From Ulota crispa (Eukaryota; Streptophyta; Bryopsida; Orthotrichales; Orthotrichaceae): 64,000 nucleotides of DNA. Shown one piece after another: positions 22,784-36,384 of the stretch (its first letter is position 1; every line of letters starts with the position of its first letter). Below the pieces are notes generated by a model, which saw only the letters and a program-made list of their open reading frames with translations, was not told where the DNA came from and did no database searches. Both the position numbers and the translations under genes were made by a program. The stretch covers positions 6,650,727-6,714,726 of the forward strand of contig OY987245.1 of the NCBI GenBank assembly GCA_963920765.1, given 5' to 3'.

Positions 22784-25700
22784 ACCTGCTTCTTGTGGAC
22801 GACTTTGTGAGGATACTACACAAGAACTTGGGGTCATTTTGCAAACAAGTAAGTTAAGGGGAGAGTCTAGTTCTTTGCAATGTTGCGAAGAGTGCATGTT
22901 TTATCTTTGACCATGTTCCTTTGTAAGAAGTCTTCGGTGGGGTACACTTCGAGAGTTTCTGATTTTACATTTTCATTGCTTATTGCAGAAAATGTGTCAG
23001 TTTTTTCAGCATTTATGTTGGATTTTGTTTCTCAGTACTAACATACACTAAATATTGCATTCAGGTTGCCCCACAATAATTTCTTGACATTTTACACTGT
23101 ATAAATACACTAATTTTCATCAATAATCACTGCAATAAATCAATCTTAAAGGGCTTGGTAGGTAGTTCAAAATATGTCCCCTCTCTTGAAAAGCCTTCCA
23201 CAGGTAGTACAAGAATGGATATGAGGTGGTTTTTTTGAATGGACCCTCTTTAGTCATAGAAGAAAATGTGTTTTCTATTGCAAAAGCCAATCATACTCCT
23301 TGATTTCACCTCATCTCTTTACAAGTTGCAAGAAAACAATTTATGGGAGACTTAGTATCACAAATACTTGCCTATTACAAAAACTTTGAAAATTCATCAA
23401 CTATTCAATAATGCTTCAAAAAATATGAAAAAAATTGTGTTACATTTGGCATCCATTTCTTTTTGTTTGGAAATAGACAAAAAATCTTGCCTCCAAATGC
23501 CTGTGAAAAGGTAGATCAACTCTCAAAGAGGCGCTTTTTGAGATACCTACTTAGTGGCATTTAGGTTGTAAACCATGTGAAATCTTAATATCAAGAGAAT
23601 TGCATGTGCCTCCAAGTGGCCAAGTGATGTGTCATGTTGTAACTTTTCATGATAAGACAACCTAAATGCAATATCTAGTGTAGTGATGTTGTACGTACAT
23701 GACGGTTGAACTACAGGGTGGTGAAAGATTCTATTTGCGTCCTCTCCATGCGTTTAACACTTTTAGGTAGAATTTTCTTCTTGGGAAATGTTATGAATAG
23801 ACCTTTGGAAACAAGGCCTAACTGAATTTTGGTACGATCAAAGTTTTTGTCACCATGTATGAATTCTAAATGCAATCATTCAAAGTGGGAGGTGCATGAC
23901 TTTCGAAATCAATAGAAAACACCATGTTCATTCAAAGATCATTGGTGGTCATAGACATTTATCCACCCACCTGCTAAATTAAAGGCGAACCAAGGTTATG
24001 AAAAATAGATGAGGGGCTGTGGATTCAGTCAATAGGAGACGGAGTCAACTTCATAACGGTCATGGTATTACTTACACAAAATCAACTATTACTATGGGGT
24101 TTCAAAACTCGGTGGGGTTCATAGCTTAGTAGATTTTATCAAGCAAAATTTGTCTTTTCCTCCAACTCCTTTTGGGAGGGAAAGATCTTGATTTTTGTCA
24201 TGGCGGTTTCTGGGTTGGCTTGTTGCCATCTTCCATATCTTCTCATGCAAGAAAGCCCCATGTTTACACTTTTCTGCACCTGGTTCAATGTGCAAAACTT
24301 TTTGGTTTTTCTTCCTAGAGAAAATTTTCTTTCTCCCTCAAGGTTCGAGAAACCACTTTTTGACTGAGAAGGGGTTTGATAGTATTTCTGGTTTGATAAT
24401 ATCTCTAGATTCAACGTCCACCTAGCCTTACCTCTGGAACGGCTGTAGCAAAAAAGGAGGGTAGTTGTGAAATCATTAAGAGTTTCTGGATCAAATTTGT
24501 GAAGCGAATTTGTGATCAGACCTTTCTAGGTGGTTCTCTCGGGAGCATCAAAAGCCCCGTAGATTTGGAAATCTGCTAGTTTGGTTGTGCATTGGTAGAA
24601 GCTTGTGTCAAGGATTTTTCAGGCAGGGTTAGTCCTGGATAATCGCTATTGATGCTCAGTAAATTCATGGAGAATATAGGTGATTAAAACTGGGGAAAAT
24701 TTGATGGACTTCCCTGCATTTTGAAATTTTGATGAGTGTCCTTGATGTTTTGAAAATTGTGGGAGTATTCTTGTAGAGGTTCTTTAGAGGGGATAATAAC
24801 CCGTACTCAAATTTGCCACAAAACAAGTTGCATGTGTGTGTAGCAATGTTGTAATGCATGCCTACAAAAGCAGCCTAGGCTTCAATGTTTGCAACTTACA
24901 TAAGGGGTGTTATTCGCTTGCTTGCACAAAGGACACAACTTCAAGAGCGTAATGCATGCATGCCAACACTCTTTGACATCAAACAAATTTGACAACATTA
25001 TGGTCAAAAATGTGACTGCCAGAATTGCAAGAGTGCAAGCATGTCATTCGTCAGGCTCTTTACAATGCTTATATTCTCAAGAATATCTCCACAATATCCA
25101 AATCAAAGGTATCTATCAAAATATCACAAAATATAGGAGCATCTATCCTGTCTTCCCATAAAACTTTATGTGCTTGAACCTTTGTACAAGTCAGCTCTTT
25201 CTGTAGGCCAGATCTTGAAGTAAATGTTTTACTCTCGATTTGAAGACTGGTAAACTTCGGCATTCAGTTAGGCAGTTTTACATACGTACATATTCGATTG
25301 TAATATTAGAGAGGTGGAGCACTTTTTGGTCAGAGTCAAAAATGTTGAGACCAAACTAGTATTATGATAATGTTCGAATTGTTTATACAGATTGTCAAAG
25401 TGCGAGGTTGTAAACTACCATTCCGTTTCCACTTAAAGATGAGTGGTCAACTGGTCATAAACATCGAGCTAAGTCATGCTTCCACCTCTAAATCTAAAAA
25501 CAAGACCATGAGCGGTTGAGTTATTGTAGCAAATGCGTGTATGTCTATTCAGTTATTCACACATCACCTCAAGACAAACTAGTTTTTGCCCTTGTGGCAA
25601 ACTGTGCTTGTCAAAGAAGAGCCCCGAAATGATCGATAATGGTAGATGTTCCTTAATTTTGTGCATAGTACCAAAGAGCTGGAACATTAGAGTTGTTTCT

Positions 25701-25860
25701 TGTGTGTGAGTACTTTGAGGTCCTAAGACAATTAAACGACTCAAACTTACCTGCATTATGTTAAGCTACGACTTAACCAACAATCCACAACTCATACCTC
25801 TCTCTCTCACACAATACGTCTTTATTTTCCGGGATACTCGTCGTAAATTAGTAATCAGGC
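22784..25860. other. No gene recognised
   Basis: AT-rich sequence with scattered short open frames on both strands, none with a recognisable motif or splice-consistent partner. No clear inverted-repeat ends were noticed. Confidence 0.4.
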
Positions 25861-26830
25861 CGGCCTGCTTGGCCAGGACCTACCCAGTCCCTGAAAACAG
25901 ATCATGAATGGAAGTGATGAAAGCAGGCAGGCGTGGGGGGCGTTACGGTCTGCAAGTAAGATTGCTCTCGAGAAGATCTACCTCTACTGGCGCAACCCCT
26001 CCAGCAAGCATTCCAGCAGCGCTGTTAGATTTTATTCCAGCCCAGTCCTAGCTCTCCTGGTCAGCTCCTGGTCGGTCATCCCCAGACTTCGACAGTTCGA
26101 CCAGGACCCGGATCTTTGCTGTTGCTACAGAAACAGCGAGTACCAGGGGGTAATAATGTGCCTTTTGAGAGTCTTTTGGCAGTCGTTTGTAGCAGGTAAA
26201 TGGCACATTCATTTGGGAGCAAGCAAGAGACAAGGGCATCAAAGCAGCGAATCACCGGGGCAGTGTGTGTAACGCTTGCTCGATCGGAGTCTCGGGGGAA
26301 GATCTAGGGGGCGGGGACTGGAATCACTGGATCTGTCAGTGAGTGAGAGGCTACGTAGCCCGGCCGTAATTTTAACCTTTTGGGATCCGTCGTTTCATGC
26401 ACCGAGATCCGGATTGTTTTGTTTGGTTTGGAGCAGATGCATGCCAGCGAGCTGCTGTGTATGTGTCTGTCTGTGTGTCTGTCTGTGGGACAGCGTTCCC
26501 CGGGCGGCGTTCATGCATGAAATTCCTGCACGATGCCTTGCACATAGATTTGGTCGCTTGCATGCGACGTTGCGAACACACGACGGGGTTCCTCGCAGTC
26601 CCAGAACGCCCTTTCAGGCCTTTTATTAGAGGCGCTCCTCCTCGGACACGCCCCGCCTGCCTGGCTGCCAGCCAGTGGCACCTCACCACCCCCACCCACC
26701 GCCCGTGCTATATTATGCTATGCTATGCTACTTCTTCTTTGCATTTCTCGCTCTCCGCTCCTAAATCCCAGTTCTCCTGCTCCCGAGGCCGGATCCCAAC
26801 TTCTGTTTAACCCTTGAACGACGAGGAGGA
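25861..26830. other. GC-rich low-repeat island, product unknown
   Basis: This stretch is clearly richer in G+C and CpG than its surroundings. It holds overlapping open frames on both strands (up to 137 codons at 26397-26810), a GTCT/GT-rich run near 26460-26490 and a pyrimidine-rich block at 26725-26780. None of the frames resembles a protein I know. It could be a promoter plus first exon, or a non-coding RNA gene. Near 26807 stands a lone TTAA-CCCTTGAACGACG, perhaps a solo element end. Confidence 0.35.
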
Positions 26831-28745
26831 CGGAATTTGTCCGCTGTATACCCAATAATAAATGCTGTTGAGGATAGCCAAAATAATCATCTGATTCATT
26901 TGAAGTGATCATGGAGAAATGGATTATCATGGAAAGGCAAGAAAAAAAACCTCATACATATATTCATACCTTTTAACTTTTAAGTAACTCAAATTGTGAG
27001 AAGATTGAGAGACATGGCGTTAGGTCGCATCACATGCTTTTTTTGCAATTTTCATGAGGTCAACATGCATTGTTGGCTTTTGCAACTTTTGGAAATAGTA
27101 ATATAATGGGTGGGCAATTGCCACACCGTTGTATAACAATGTAGAGCTACTGTAAAAGGGTAATCACATTGACTAGCTTAGCGTTTCAAGGTTAATCCTA
27201 TAGTTGATATTTTGTACCAACAAGAAGTTTTAATTTGGGATCTTAAATAGCTCATTCTATATTCCAACTTTTTTGTTAATTTCAAATGTAAGGTAGCAAC
27301 ACCCATAACCGTCAGTGTACCCATGACCATCACCTTTAAAATCTTAGAAAATCTATGGAAACTTCCACAAAAGTCTGCAAAAAATTGCGTTCCATTTAAC
27401 AAACCCATATGAAGTTGATTGTGTTGAGTTCTCCCTTTCCAAAGCAAAATTCCATGTTCCAATGCAAAATTTGAGTTCTCCCTTTCCAACTCAAAATTCC
27501 ACATTCCAATGCAAATTTTGCATTGGAACGTGGAATTTTGCTTTGGAAAGGGAGAACTCAACACAATCAACTTCGTATGGTTTTGTTAAGTGGAACGCAA
27601 TTTTTTGGAGTTTTCTTCTTGTGAAGCAAATAGATGTAATTACAAGGATGTACAACATGTAAACATGAAACCTTAATATTGATATTAGGTGCAATTACAG
27701 TCAGCTCTTTAAAAATTCACAACTTATTCTCACAATATCCAAATAATACATTCAAAAGTGTAGCCTCGTCATTTTTCTTTTGCTAACAAGATCCTACAAT
27801 TTGCTAAATGTTTATTAATAATTATCATGTTCAAATCCCTTAGTTTGACGGTTATGGATGTTGCTACCTTAATAGAGGTGTGGATTTTGGATCCATTCCA
27901 AACACACAAAAAATACCTTGTGTAGTTGTATTGTACTAGCAGCAAAGGATCTTTCACACATTTGAGGGTTAGTTCATCCTCATGTTGTATTATTTTGGTT
28001 TTACGTCCCAAATTTGCCAAAACTTGAGGGCTTTTGAAAAAGAAATGTTGCTTTTGTAGGGAAACTTGATCATGTATGTTCATGATTGTGTGTAGACCCT
28101 AGATTTTTTCCATGGACATTTGACAAGATCGTGAAATTCAAAGGTGGGACTTTTTATTTATTTGTTTGGGCTCTGTTAAAAGGGAAACTAAATTTGGAGG
28201 CTTGTAAATTGGGAATGTGTTCTTGTTTGAATGTTTAGTGTTAGGATACTTTTCTGTCAGTGTGTTGACAGTTTGTGTGAAAAAAAGTGAGATCAGCTGA
28301 ATTCTTTTATTATTATATCATAAAAAGATTGATTTACGATGTGGTTCAAATTCCATTGTTGAAGGGAGGGTTTTGAAAGATGCCCACTTGTTCATCCATA
28401 TTTTGCTAGGCGTTTGCTTCCTTGATCTTTCTCAAAGCTTAGGTATTGCACAACCACCAATTAATTGGCCCTATTTTTGAATTTGTTGTTTGTTCCACAG
28501 TCCTATGATTAAAAACTATAGTCCTCTTGGAGTACAGGCAGTTTATTATCATTGGGCCTTAATTCAAATATTAATTAAAAGATTCTACAATACACTAAAG
28601 TCATGATTATGGTATCATCTAAAAGATAATCAAATCAAGATTTTGCATTGATTTCCAAATTTCTAAATGAGTGAAGTATGAGTTGGTTATCAAAATTTCA
28701 ATGAGGTAAGGTCAAGGTTTTGCTCAAATTTGAAATTGCCTTAAA
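26831..28745. other. Repeat-derived sequence, no gene
   Basis: Blocks at about 27180-27300 and 27860-27930 are related to the interior of the TTAA element 33768-34001 (shared AAGAAGTTTTAATT, TTTGTTAATTTCAAATGTA, GGTGTG...ATCCATTCCAAA). This suggests a decayed larger relative split by the hairpin at 27360-27626. Confidence 0.4.
27360..27626. repeat. Inverted repeat with a partly duplicated left arm
   Basis: Centred near 27518 (CCAATGCAAATTTTGCATTGG region). Arms share GTTGATTGTGTTGAGTTCTC, AAAATTGCGTTCCA and complements. The left arm contains its GAGTTCTCCCTTTCCAA block twice. Non-coding; probably a fold-back element. Confidence 0.7.
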
Positions 28746-28866
28746 ATCACTTCCTTATCATTTCCTTATCACTTCCTTATCCTTTACTTATCACTTCCTT
28801 ATCACTTACTTATCACTTCCTTATCACTTACTTATCACTTCCTTATCACTTACTTATCACTTCCTT
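28746..28866. repeat. Short tandem repeat, 11-bp unit CTTATCACTTC
   Basis: About eleven units of 11 bp. Most alternate between CTTATCACTTC and CTTATCACTTA, so the pattern becomes a 22-bp higher-order unit in the right half. Confidence 0.85.
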
Positions 28867-30067
28867 AGAGGTTTTCATTGTCATACATGATCATATTTTA
28901 TCATTTTCATCTTTGAACTTCTTCTTCCTTTCCTTAACCTCATAGCTCATCTATAAGTGCTAACATAGTTGACAAATTTCAAATGTTTTGATATTTTGCA
29001 ACTGATATTGATATAGCTAAGGCCTTGGGGCTATAAATTGTATATTTAACTAAGGTCTTCATAGCTTATATGCTATATCTTTTGCAAATTTTGATCAAAT
29101 GTAACAATAATTATACTACTAGTAAAGGTTTTTAAGGCCTTTCTTGCAGTACTTATAAAGTTGGAATTGAAACTAAACCCTAAAAGATATGAAATTTTCA
29201 AGATAAAGAAGTAACAATAGGGGCAGAGTGATAATACTGTAAATTACATGTATGGCTTTTGAACCACAACTTGGTTTACTCTAAAAATTCCAATGCTTGA
29301 AACTTGTAATGGAACACATACGTCATTCAAATTTTATAAGAATCTAACAAAGATTGCACCTGCTAGAACTTGTGTAAACGTAGAAAATTACACAGTTTGA
29401 GTTTCAACCTTTACTCCATAGAGGTTTATGAAGTGTAATAAAAAATGGTCATGGTAAAAAAAATACTCATAAAACATTTAATGGCAACTGGTTCTTAAAC
29501 TCAGTTTCATTTTTTTCCTGTATTTATTGAAGTAAGGTTTTACTTTCTTGTAGCCATTTTATTTTTAAATGTTGCCTTGCAGACTTTAGTAAGGGAATTG
29601 AGACTTGAGATACAGTGTGGATTGTGCATTGGTCTTGTTTGGATCTCTCACTAGAAAAAGCAACCTTGTTAGGTCCTATTATTGATTTTGTTTTGATTTT
29701 TTTCATCTAAAATCTTTATGAACTAGGTTGCTTTAAAATTCATTGCGGTATCACTTAATAACAAAGTTCTTTATCAGTGAGAAATTCAAGACTGATGTTT
29801 GAATATTTACTGCAAAAAGTTCCAAAAGCTCAAATTTCAAATTCTTACCCGTATTTATGTTGAGCGTTACAAAAAAGTATCAAGTTATTTTCTATAGTTT
29901 AGAGCAAATTCTTGTGTACAAACTAGCTCATTACTTTTCAAGTACTACATTTACTTGTTGTAGAAGAAGCTTTGCATGTGCAACAAAAAATAAAATGTCA
30001 TTATTAGCATTCATATCATGAAATTATGCCCAATGAAAATTGACCTTGCAAGGCTTGATGCATAGTG
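28867..30067. other. No gene recognised
   Basis: AT-rich, multiply stopped sequence without clear element ends. Confidence 0.4.
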
Positions 30068-30293
30068 AGGTAGGAGGTTCTAAAAGTATTTGGGTTCTAA
30101 TTTTTAAAAGCATTTGGATTTAGGAACCTCTTACATTTTGCAAAAATATGTACATTTGTCATTGATGAGTTAGGTAGGATATGCTAATCCTACCTAACTC
30201 ATCAATGACAATTGTACATATTTTTTGCAAACTGTAAGAGGTTCCTAAAGCCAAACTCTTTTAGAACCTAAATGCTTTTAGAACCTCCTACCT
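30068..30293. mobile_element. Near-perfect fold-back MITE (226 bp)
   Basis: The element is almost entirely two inverted arms meeting near 30183-30190. It runs from AGGTAGGAGGTTCTAAAAG to CTTTTAGAACCTCCTACCT, with inner pairing of GTCATTGATGAGTTAGGTAG and its complement. The high arm identity suggests a young insertion. The larger element 50778-51106 has similar GGTAGGAG termini. Confidence 0.8.
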
Positions 30294-30428
30294 TAGAGAT
30301 CAATAATGACTTTTGGCAAGCATATTAGCTAGTTTTTTTACTTGTTTGTCAAACACAAAAACACCATGGGACGTGCACTTCCAAAATGTAGCAACTAAAT
30401 GAATGTTCAAAATTGAGAAAAGAATGAA

Positions 30429-30677
30429 CACCATATTTGTTAAATTGGGAAAAACAGAGGTATCATTTTGTACTCCACCTTAAACCCAAAAAGTTACCTC
30501 AAACCAAATTCAAAAGTATCAGATTCACTCTGAGCCACTAAGATTTTTTCCCTCACAAATTCCTCTTCTCATGTGAGGGCACGTGTACCAAAAAAATGCT
30601 TGAGCTTGGTTTGGGGTGATCACCCCTAACCTTCATAAGTCCCAAAATGTACGTTTGACCCAATTTAAGGAATATGG
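30429..30677. mobile_element. CACCATAT-end MITE
   Basis: Starts CACCATATTTGTTAAATTGG and its interior follows 1789-2041 closely. The right end stops at GGAATATGG, lacking the last bases of the inverted repeat. Confidence 0.75.
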
Positions 30678-33094
30678 CAAAAAGGGTTTTAACATATAAA
30701 TCCAATCCACTTAAGTTCTATGTAAAGACTTTCAAAATGTCATTAAATAAATGGATCCTTCAATCCTTCAAGCTCCTCCACAATCCACACAATCATGATA
30801 GCATTCCAATGAATGCTTTTTACAAGAACATGTGCAGAACAGGTACACATCAATGCATTTTAAATCTCCAATTGCAATTTAAAATGTAAATGACTCTTTA
30901 TTGGTTTTTGCTTAGAAAATCCCCCAATTGTATTAGAAGATACTCCCATCACCTTTTTCCATAGCATGTACAATCTTGGCCAATTTGTAAACCATTTCAA
31001 AGGTTGTGCTTGCAAGTCCCATGTTTCCTATAAATGCCTCGCTTAGGCCGCTTAGGCTGCTCAAATAGCTATGCCTTGTTCAACCTTGCTACTCCTTGAC
31101 CATCCCACTCTGCCTAGCTAGCTCTGCCCTTACTATCCAACTCCAAGTTTGTAATTCTAGAAAGATTTTGGGGATTAGAAGAAATTTGCAAAGAAAAATT
31201 TAATATGTAATTAGTTTTCCAAATCATTAAAAGAAAAACATGTCTTAAATGAGTGGTTCACATTGATTATAGATGTCCTCGATATGTATACAATGAATCA
31301 ATTATAGTTATCTAAGATATTTGCAATTTTTGTGAACCAATTGTTCAAGACATGTTTCTCTCCTAGAAAATTGTCCTTCAAATATTAGTGATTTGTAATT
31401 CTTTTTCCAAATGAGTTTTGGATGGGTAGACTTTTACTCAAAGTGGTCATGTGAAGAGTAGAATTTTGAACTAGTTGATATTAAGACGGGCTTAAAAGTG
31501 ATTTGCCCATCGTTTGAGGGTTTTTGACGTATGATAGGCAAAAAACACTGTCAAAAATCAAACACTGCTAGAGACCAATGTTGAGAATTTTTTTGAGTTT
31601 CATTGCCCAAATACCAGTTGTTTTCCATTTTCTAAATCTTTTGTACATGTCTGCACTCTGCACTGGATATTGCTTGTGCTCATACCATAAATAGACAATA
31701 TTTTTTCATAGTCGGGCAGGTTTTGATTTCTTTTGCAAGAATCTAAGGAGTAGAGTACTCTAGAAGAAACTAGCGTATTTTATAACAGATTTTTTTGAAT
31801 TTTTACTTGTTTTTATGTTGAAAGTGACATCAAACATGACATCAAGATGTTAGTATTAACATTTATTATAACACAATTCAAGTGAATATCCAAAAAAATC
31901 CATTATAAAAAACTAGTGAGTGTAAATATGATATTTAGTTGTGATTATTTTTAAATGATTTCAATTTTATAATATATATGAACTAAATACATACATCAAA
32001 TATTTACATCTGTATATATAATGTGTATATATTTTTTGTATGTCTAATTTTAAAAAGTAATACTATCTGCAATACGTTTTCCGTTTTTGAATGGATGTCA
32101 TCAGCGTGGATAAAAAACTCAGAGTAGGGTGACAATGATTCATTTGCATGAATGTACATACATTTGGGTGTCACACCCAATGTTTATCCATTATCCAAAC
32201 GTTTTGTGGATGTAAATTGCTTCGTTGTTCTAATCCAGATTGCCAATGTTATACTTTCTTAATATTTTGGCAAATTAAGTCATCCTGTGTTGCATGAGAC
32301 AAACTTCCTCTCTACAAATGCATTTGTTTAAACGTCCAAAGGTTTAACGTTTCGCCATTGGCTGTAGAGAGGTAGGTCTCTACAACTCCAAAGTAAGGAA
32401 CTAATTTTTACAATGTGCATTCCATGGGCATGTATATAGTATAGGAACATTGAATGAACATTCCTTTGTAGCATGAGAGAGGTATTTGAGCCAAAGTCGT
32501 ACTTTGAAGGAAATATTTGTAGGTTTGTATGTCAATTCAAACAACCTATAATTCTTTCCAAATTGGAAGTACAAAATTTGACTACATCAATTTTCTTCGG
32601 CAAAGTTTCAACAAAATCTTACCTAATTTTGACATTGGCCACCTGGTTACTGAGAGAAACAAAGAGTAAAACTGGATGAAATTGTCAAATCCCTCTCAAA
32701 TATAATTTAAGTTTGCCAAACACATGGATGAAAAGTTGCTACTAGTAGTTAGCTTTATGAATGAACGTGCACATTGCACACTTAGATGTTTCATTCCTTT
32801 TTTATTTGTTTTTATTTTATTTTCCCCTTGCCTGAAAATATTGTAGGGTGCCTGCTACCCCTTCAATGATAAACCAAACAAACTCTAACCTTGCTTGGTT
32901 ATTTGCTATTAAATGTAACTAGAAGGCGTTTATCTTTAGACCTTTTGTGCAATTCCTTTGACTCAATCAAAGATGCGTGTCAGCAGGATTATGTAAGCTT
33001 AGTATTAGTTTCTGCCATTTTCCAACTTCTAGGCAACTAAGGTCTAAGGGTAAGTACAATTTATTGTGGCAATGTTGCCCCTAGGGATTCTTGC
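30678..33094. other. No gene recognised
   Basis: AT-rich sequence. The open frame at 30674-30889 is the only extended one in its first part and has no recognisable motif. No paired element ends were seen. Confidence 0.4.
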
Positions 33095-33340
33095 TTAATC
33101 CTTGAGAGCCTGGCCCATATTCATCAAAATCTAAACCCACCCACACTCAATCCAACCAAATTGTCACAAACAAGATCCACAAAATCTAACCGTATTGAAT
33201 GATAGGTGAGACAAGCTCCAGAGTATAGGGAAAAAGACAAATAGTTTGACCATACCAATAGAAAGATTATAACAAATCAAACAAGAACTTTTTCATTTCT
33301 GAGCGCCCCATTTTGAGGTCTTGGGGCGCTCAGAGGTTAA
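33095..33340. mobile_element. TTAA-flanked miniature element (246 bp), inverted relative of 19557-19805
   Basis: TTAA-TCCTTGAGAGCCTGG opens and GGGGCGCTCAGAGG-TTAA closes. The interior matches 19557-19805 in opposite orientation almost end to end. Confidence 0.8.
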
Positions 33341-33767
33341 CCCTCTATGTCTCAAAGGGCCAAACGGTGGCTTAAAAATGGTCCACCAACAGTTCTCCTT
33401 CGTATAGAAATGCGGATGATTTTTATTTTTGTGGCCTCTGATAATAAAATATCCCACGTCATTGAGTTGTGTGCAAGCCATTGTTGTTTTCTCTTGATAT
33501 AAATATGTAGATTGGTTTCAATACAATTGTATACCTGCATGGCACATTTTAGTACCTTTGGGTTTTCGATTTGTGAAAAATTTATTTTTTCTTTCTTTGA
33601 GCAAATTTCACTTTATTGAAGCATCTTAAGTTTTGTTCTTTATAGTGCGTGACGATTTGAAAACTCTTACAAAAGGTAACTTATTGCAGTTTGGAGTTGA
33701 AAGCCACTATGTATTTTAATGTTGATGGGCACAAGTATTTGGTTAGCATCACAATGTCCTATGTTCT

Positions 33768-34001
33768 TTAACCCTTAAATGACTATAAGGCATAGTATAT
33801 ATGTTGTCATATAATTGTCATTTGCTACTAATAAGAAGTTTTAATTGCAGATTTCAAGTAGTTCACTAGAACAACTTTGATCTATTCTCAAACTTCTTTG
33901 TTAATTTCAAATGTAGTAAAGGTGTGAATCTATTCCAAATACAAGAAAAACAACTAGTATTGTATTGGTCACAGAGGCATGCTTAGACATTTAGGGATTA
34001 A
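33768..34001. mobile_element. TTAA-flanked miniature element (234 bp)
   Basis: TTAA-CCCTTAAATGACTATAAGG opens and AGACATTTAGGGA-TTAA closes. Non-coding. Interior blocks recur at 27.2 and 27.9 kb. Confidence 0.7.
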
Positions 34002-34183
34002 TGTTCATTTACAATGAAGTTTCAAATTTTCAAATTGTTTCCCAACATCTGTTGTATTTAATATGGTTTCTTCACTTTTGTTTCAAAATTTATGAATATT
34101 TTCAAATCTTTCAAAAATGGTTTAAGAAAATCATGACTAATCAAAGACATGTGATTTCACTTTTCTTTTTTTTAAAATTAATG

Positions 34184-35103
34184 TTAACCCCTAAAGGCCC
34201 AACTATCCCCTTGGGGGACAAATGGATTTTGGGCATGTACCTACAGCTAAACTAGTTTGTGTGATTTTTTGAAACTTTTATTGAAGGTGGGGAATTCCAC
34301 AACCTATGTGGGCATTTTTCTTCATTTTGACGTTTGATCAAGAAGTTATCAAGAAATTTTTGAAACTAAGTGAGAAGGGGCACTCTAGGCAAGGCCTCTC
34401 CTTTGTAAGTGAGTGTTCACCAAAGAGGGTCAGCCCTTGTGGGCGCAAGTTGTGGACACTTGGGCAAACAAGAGTGGAGTGGAAGGTGCCCATCTTGGGG
34501 GCTCTCAAACCTCCATTCCTTTTGCCCCTTGTAAAATTTGGTCCTTTAACTTTTTGAGCGGTTTGAGTATATATTTTTTATTGATTTTTTCCTCAAGTTG
34601 TAGTAGACTAAGAATCCTTGGTTTTTGTTGTTTACATTAATGTAATTCAAATTTTTGAATTTTACATAAATCCTCCAATTTTGCCCAATGTACTTGCAAT
34701 TTTGAGGACATTCCGGCATTCAAAGAATTTTTGAAATATGTTTTACCCCTCCAATTCACTTGAAAATACTCCCATACATGCGTGACTTGGTCTTGTACAT
34801 GGATAAAATAAACCTCAACTTTGTGTAGAGCAATTTTTGGGCTATAAGAGTGGTCAAAGGCTTCTGAGATATTTGGGTAGCAAGAAAAAACTTCCTTTTG
34901 CCACTTTAGATGTCAATATCTCACTCCTTGGCATCTAAAATGAGCTGATTTTTTTCCCACAAGTACCTCCCATAGTCTAGGGCAAGATCCTATGGTTGGA
35001 TTTTATGAAAATCCTTTTTTCCTACTTTTTTACTCATTCCCCCAAAAGTAGCAATTTTCAGTGGTTTTCACAAGAAAAAAGGGCTTGGGCCTTCAGGGGT
35101 TAA
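34184..35103. mobile_element. TTAA-flanked element, subtype with unlike arms (920 bp)
   Basis: TTAA-CCCCTAAAGGCCCAA opens and TTGGGCCTTCAGGGG-TTAA closes. The left arm has GGCATGTACCTACAG and TGTGATTTTTTGAAACTTTTA, shared by eight elements here. The right arm (TATCTCACTCCTT, GTACCTCCCATAGTCTAGG) is shared with 44492-45452 and 60037-60975. No transposase frame is seen. Confidence 0.8.
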
Positions 35104-35526
35104 AAGGAAAAGGATATATGTAAAGGGAAAATGGAGTATAAAGAATGAAGGATCTTAACTATTGACTATATAGTTGTAAAGCTTTGTATTTTAAAGATTA
35201 AAACTTTCAACTCAACACAAATCATACAATGTATGACACTTATAACCAACAACTTCCAAATTTGAGCTGCTAGTCTACTGCTATATCAAAAAAAAGCTAC
35301 CAAAAATCTGAGACCACTTGGATGAAGTCTAGGTTTTGTTCTTCTTTCCAATGGAATTTCTTTTGACCTAATGGGTACAATTGCTGTACTTTTATGTTTA
35401 TAGTTGTGACAATAGTTGTTGTCAATGAGTGTCATGCACTATATGGTCAATTTTAAGTACATATTTAATTATCCTTTGGATGTTGGTTACATGTTGGTTT
35501 TAAACCAAATGAAAAGAAGTGTTGCA

Positions 35527-36384
35527 TTAACCCTTAAAGGTTTGTGCATCCAAAAATTGGACGCTCCTTGGTCAACCCTAATTGTAACTTTCAAAATATC
35601 AATTTTTGGTATGTAGTTCAAACTAAAAAAATGAAACTTGAAAAGTTTCCTTTCTATTCCATTTAATTTTTTTGAAAAATGTCAAAAATCAAAAGAGTTA
35701 TTGCCATTGACAGCTCCAAGTGTTAAAATCCAAATAACACAATATGGTCTTTCTTTCATTCATATTTTCTACTCTTTAAATGCATTTTAAGTTTAAACTA
35801 CAAAACTATGTTTCTCATTCTACCATTCATTTATGGTAGAAATCATAGCTTTTTTTAATATATATTCTAATTGATATGATTTTATTTCCATATTTACCTT
35901 AATCAAATCACAATAATTTGAATATTCTATCAAATTTATTGAAAAAAACAGCATAAATAGACAATGTGTCTTCTAGTAAAAAAAATCAAAATTTTACAAA
36001 TTAATTAAATATAAGGTTAAACATGGTTTGGTAGTCAAATTTGACTTTAAATTCTGTGTTGTGGTTGTTTTGGGTGTAAAAAAAAAATAACCAATTGAAA
36101 AATTTTCACACTAATCTTTAATGTTGCTTGTACCTCTTGAAAAAAGTTCAAGTAATTTATAGTTTTTTTTGCTATTTTAACTTATTTATGTTTATTTCAT
36201 GAAAAAAATGATAACAATTACAAATTTTCATGAAAAAATTTGAAATTTCTTGCAGTGATATATTATTCATAGTTTCAAGCAATAAAAATATAAAATTATT
36301 GTTTGAACATAGTTAAAAAGGCAAAGTTAAGCTTCAAAATGAATTTTGACCATTTCAAAATGAATCAAGTCCTTTAGGGGTTAA
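35527..36384. mobile_element. TTAA-flanked element (858 bp)
   Basis: TTAA-CCCTTAAAGG opens and GTCCTTTAGGGG-TTAA closes. The interior is very AT-rich and unrelated to the other families in this window beyond the termini. Confidence 0.7.

Noticed and set aside
26276-26810. Overlapping open frames on both strands of the GC-rich island
   Set aside because: All three phases are open in parts, which reflects base composition. No motif or splice-consistent structure was found.
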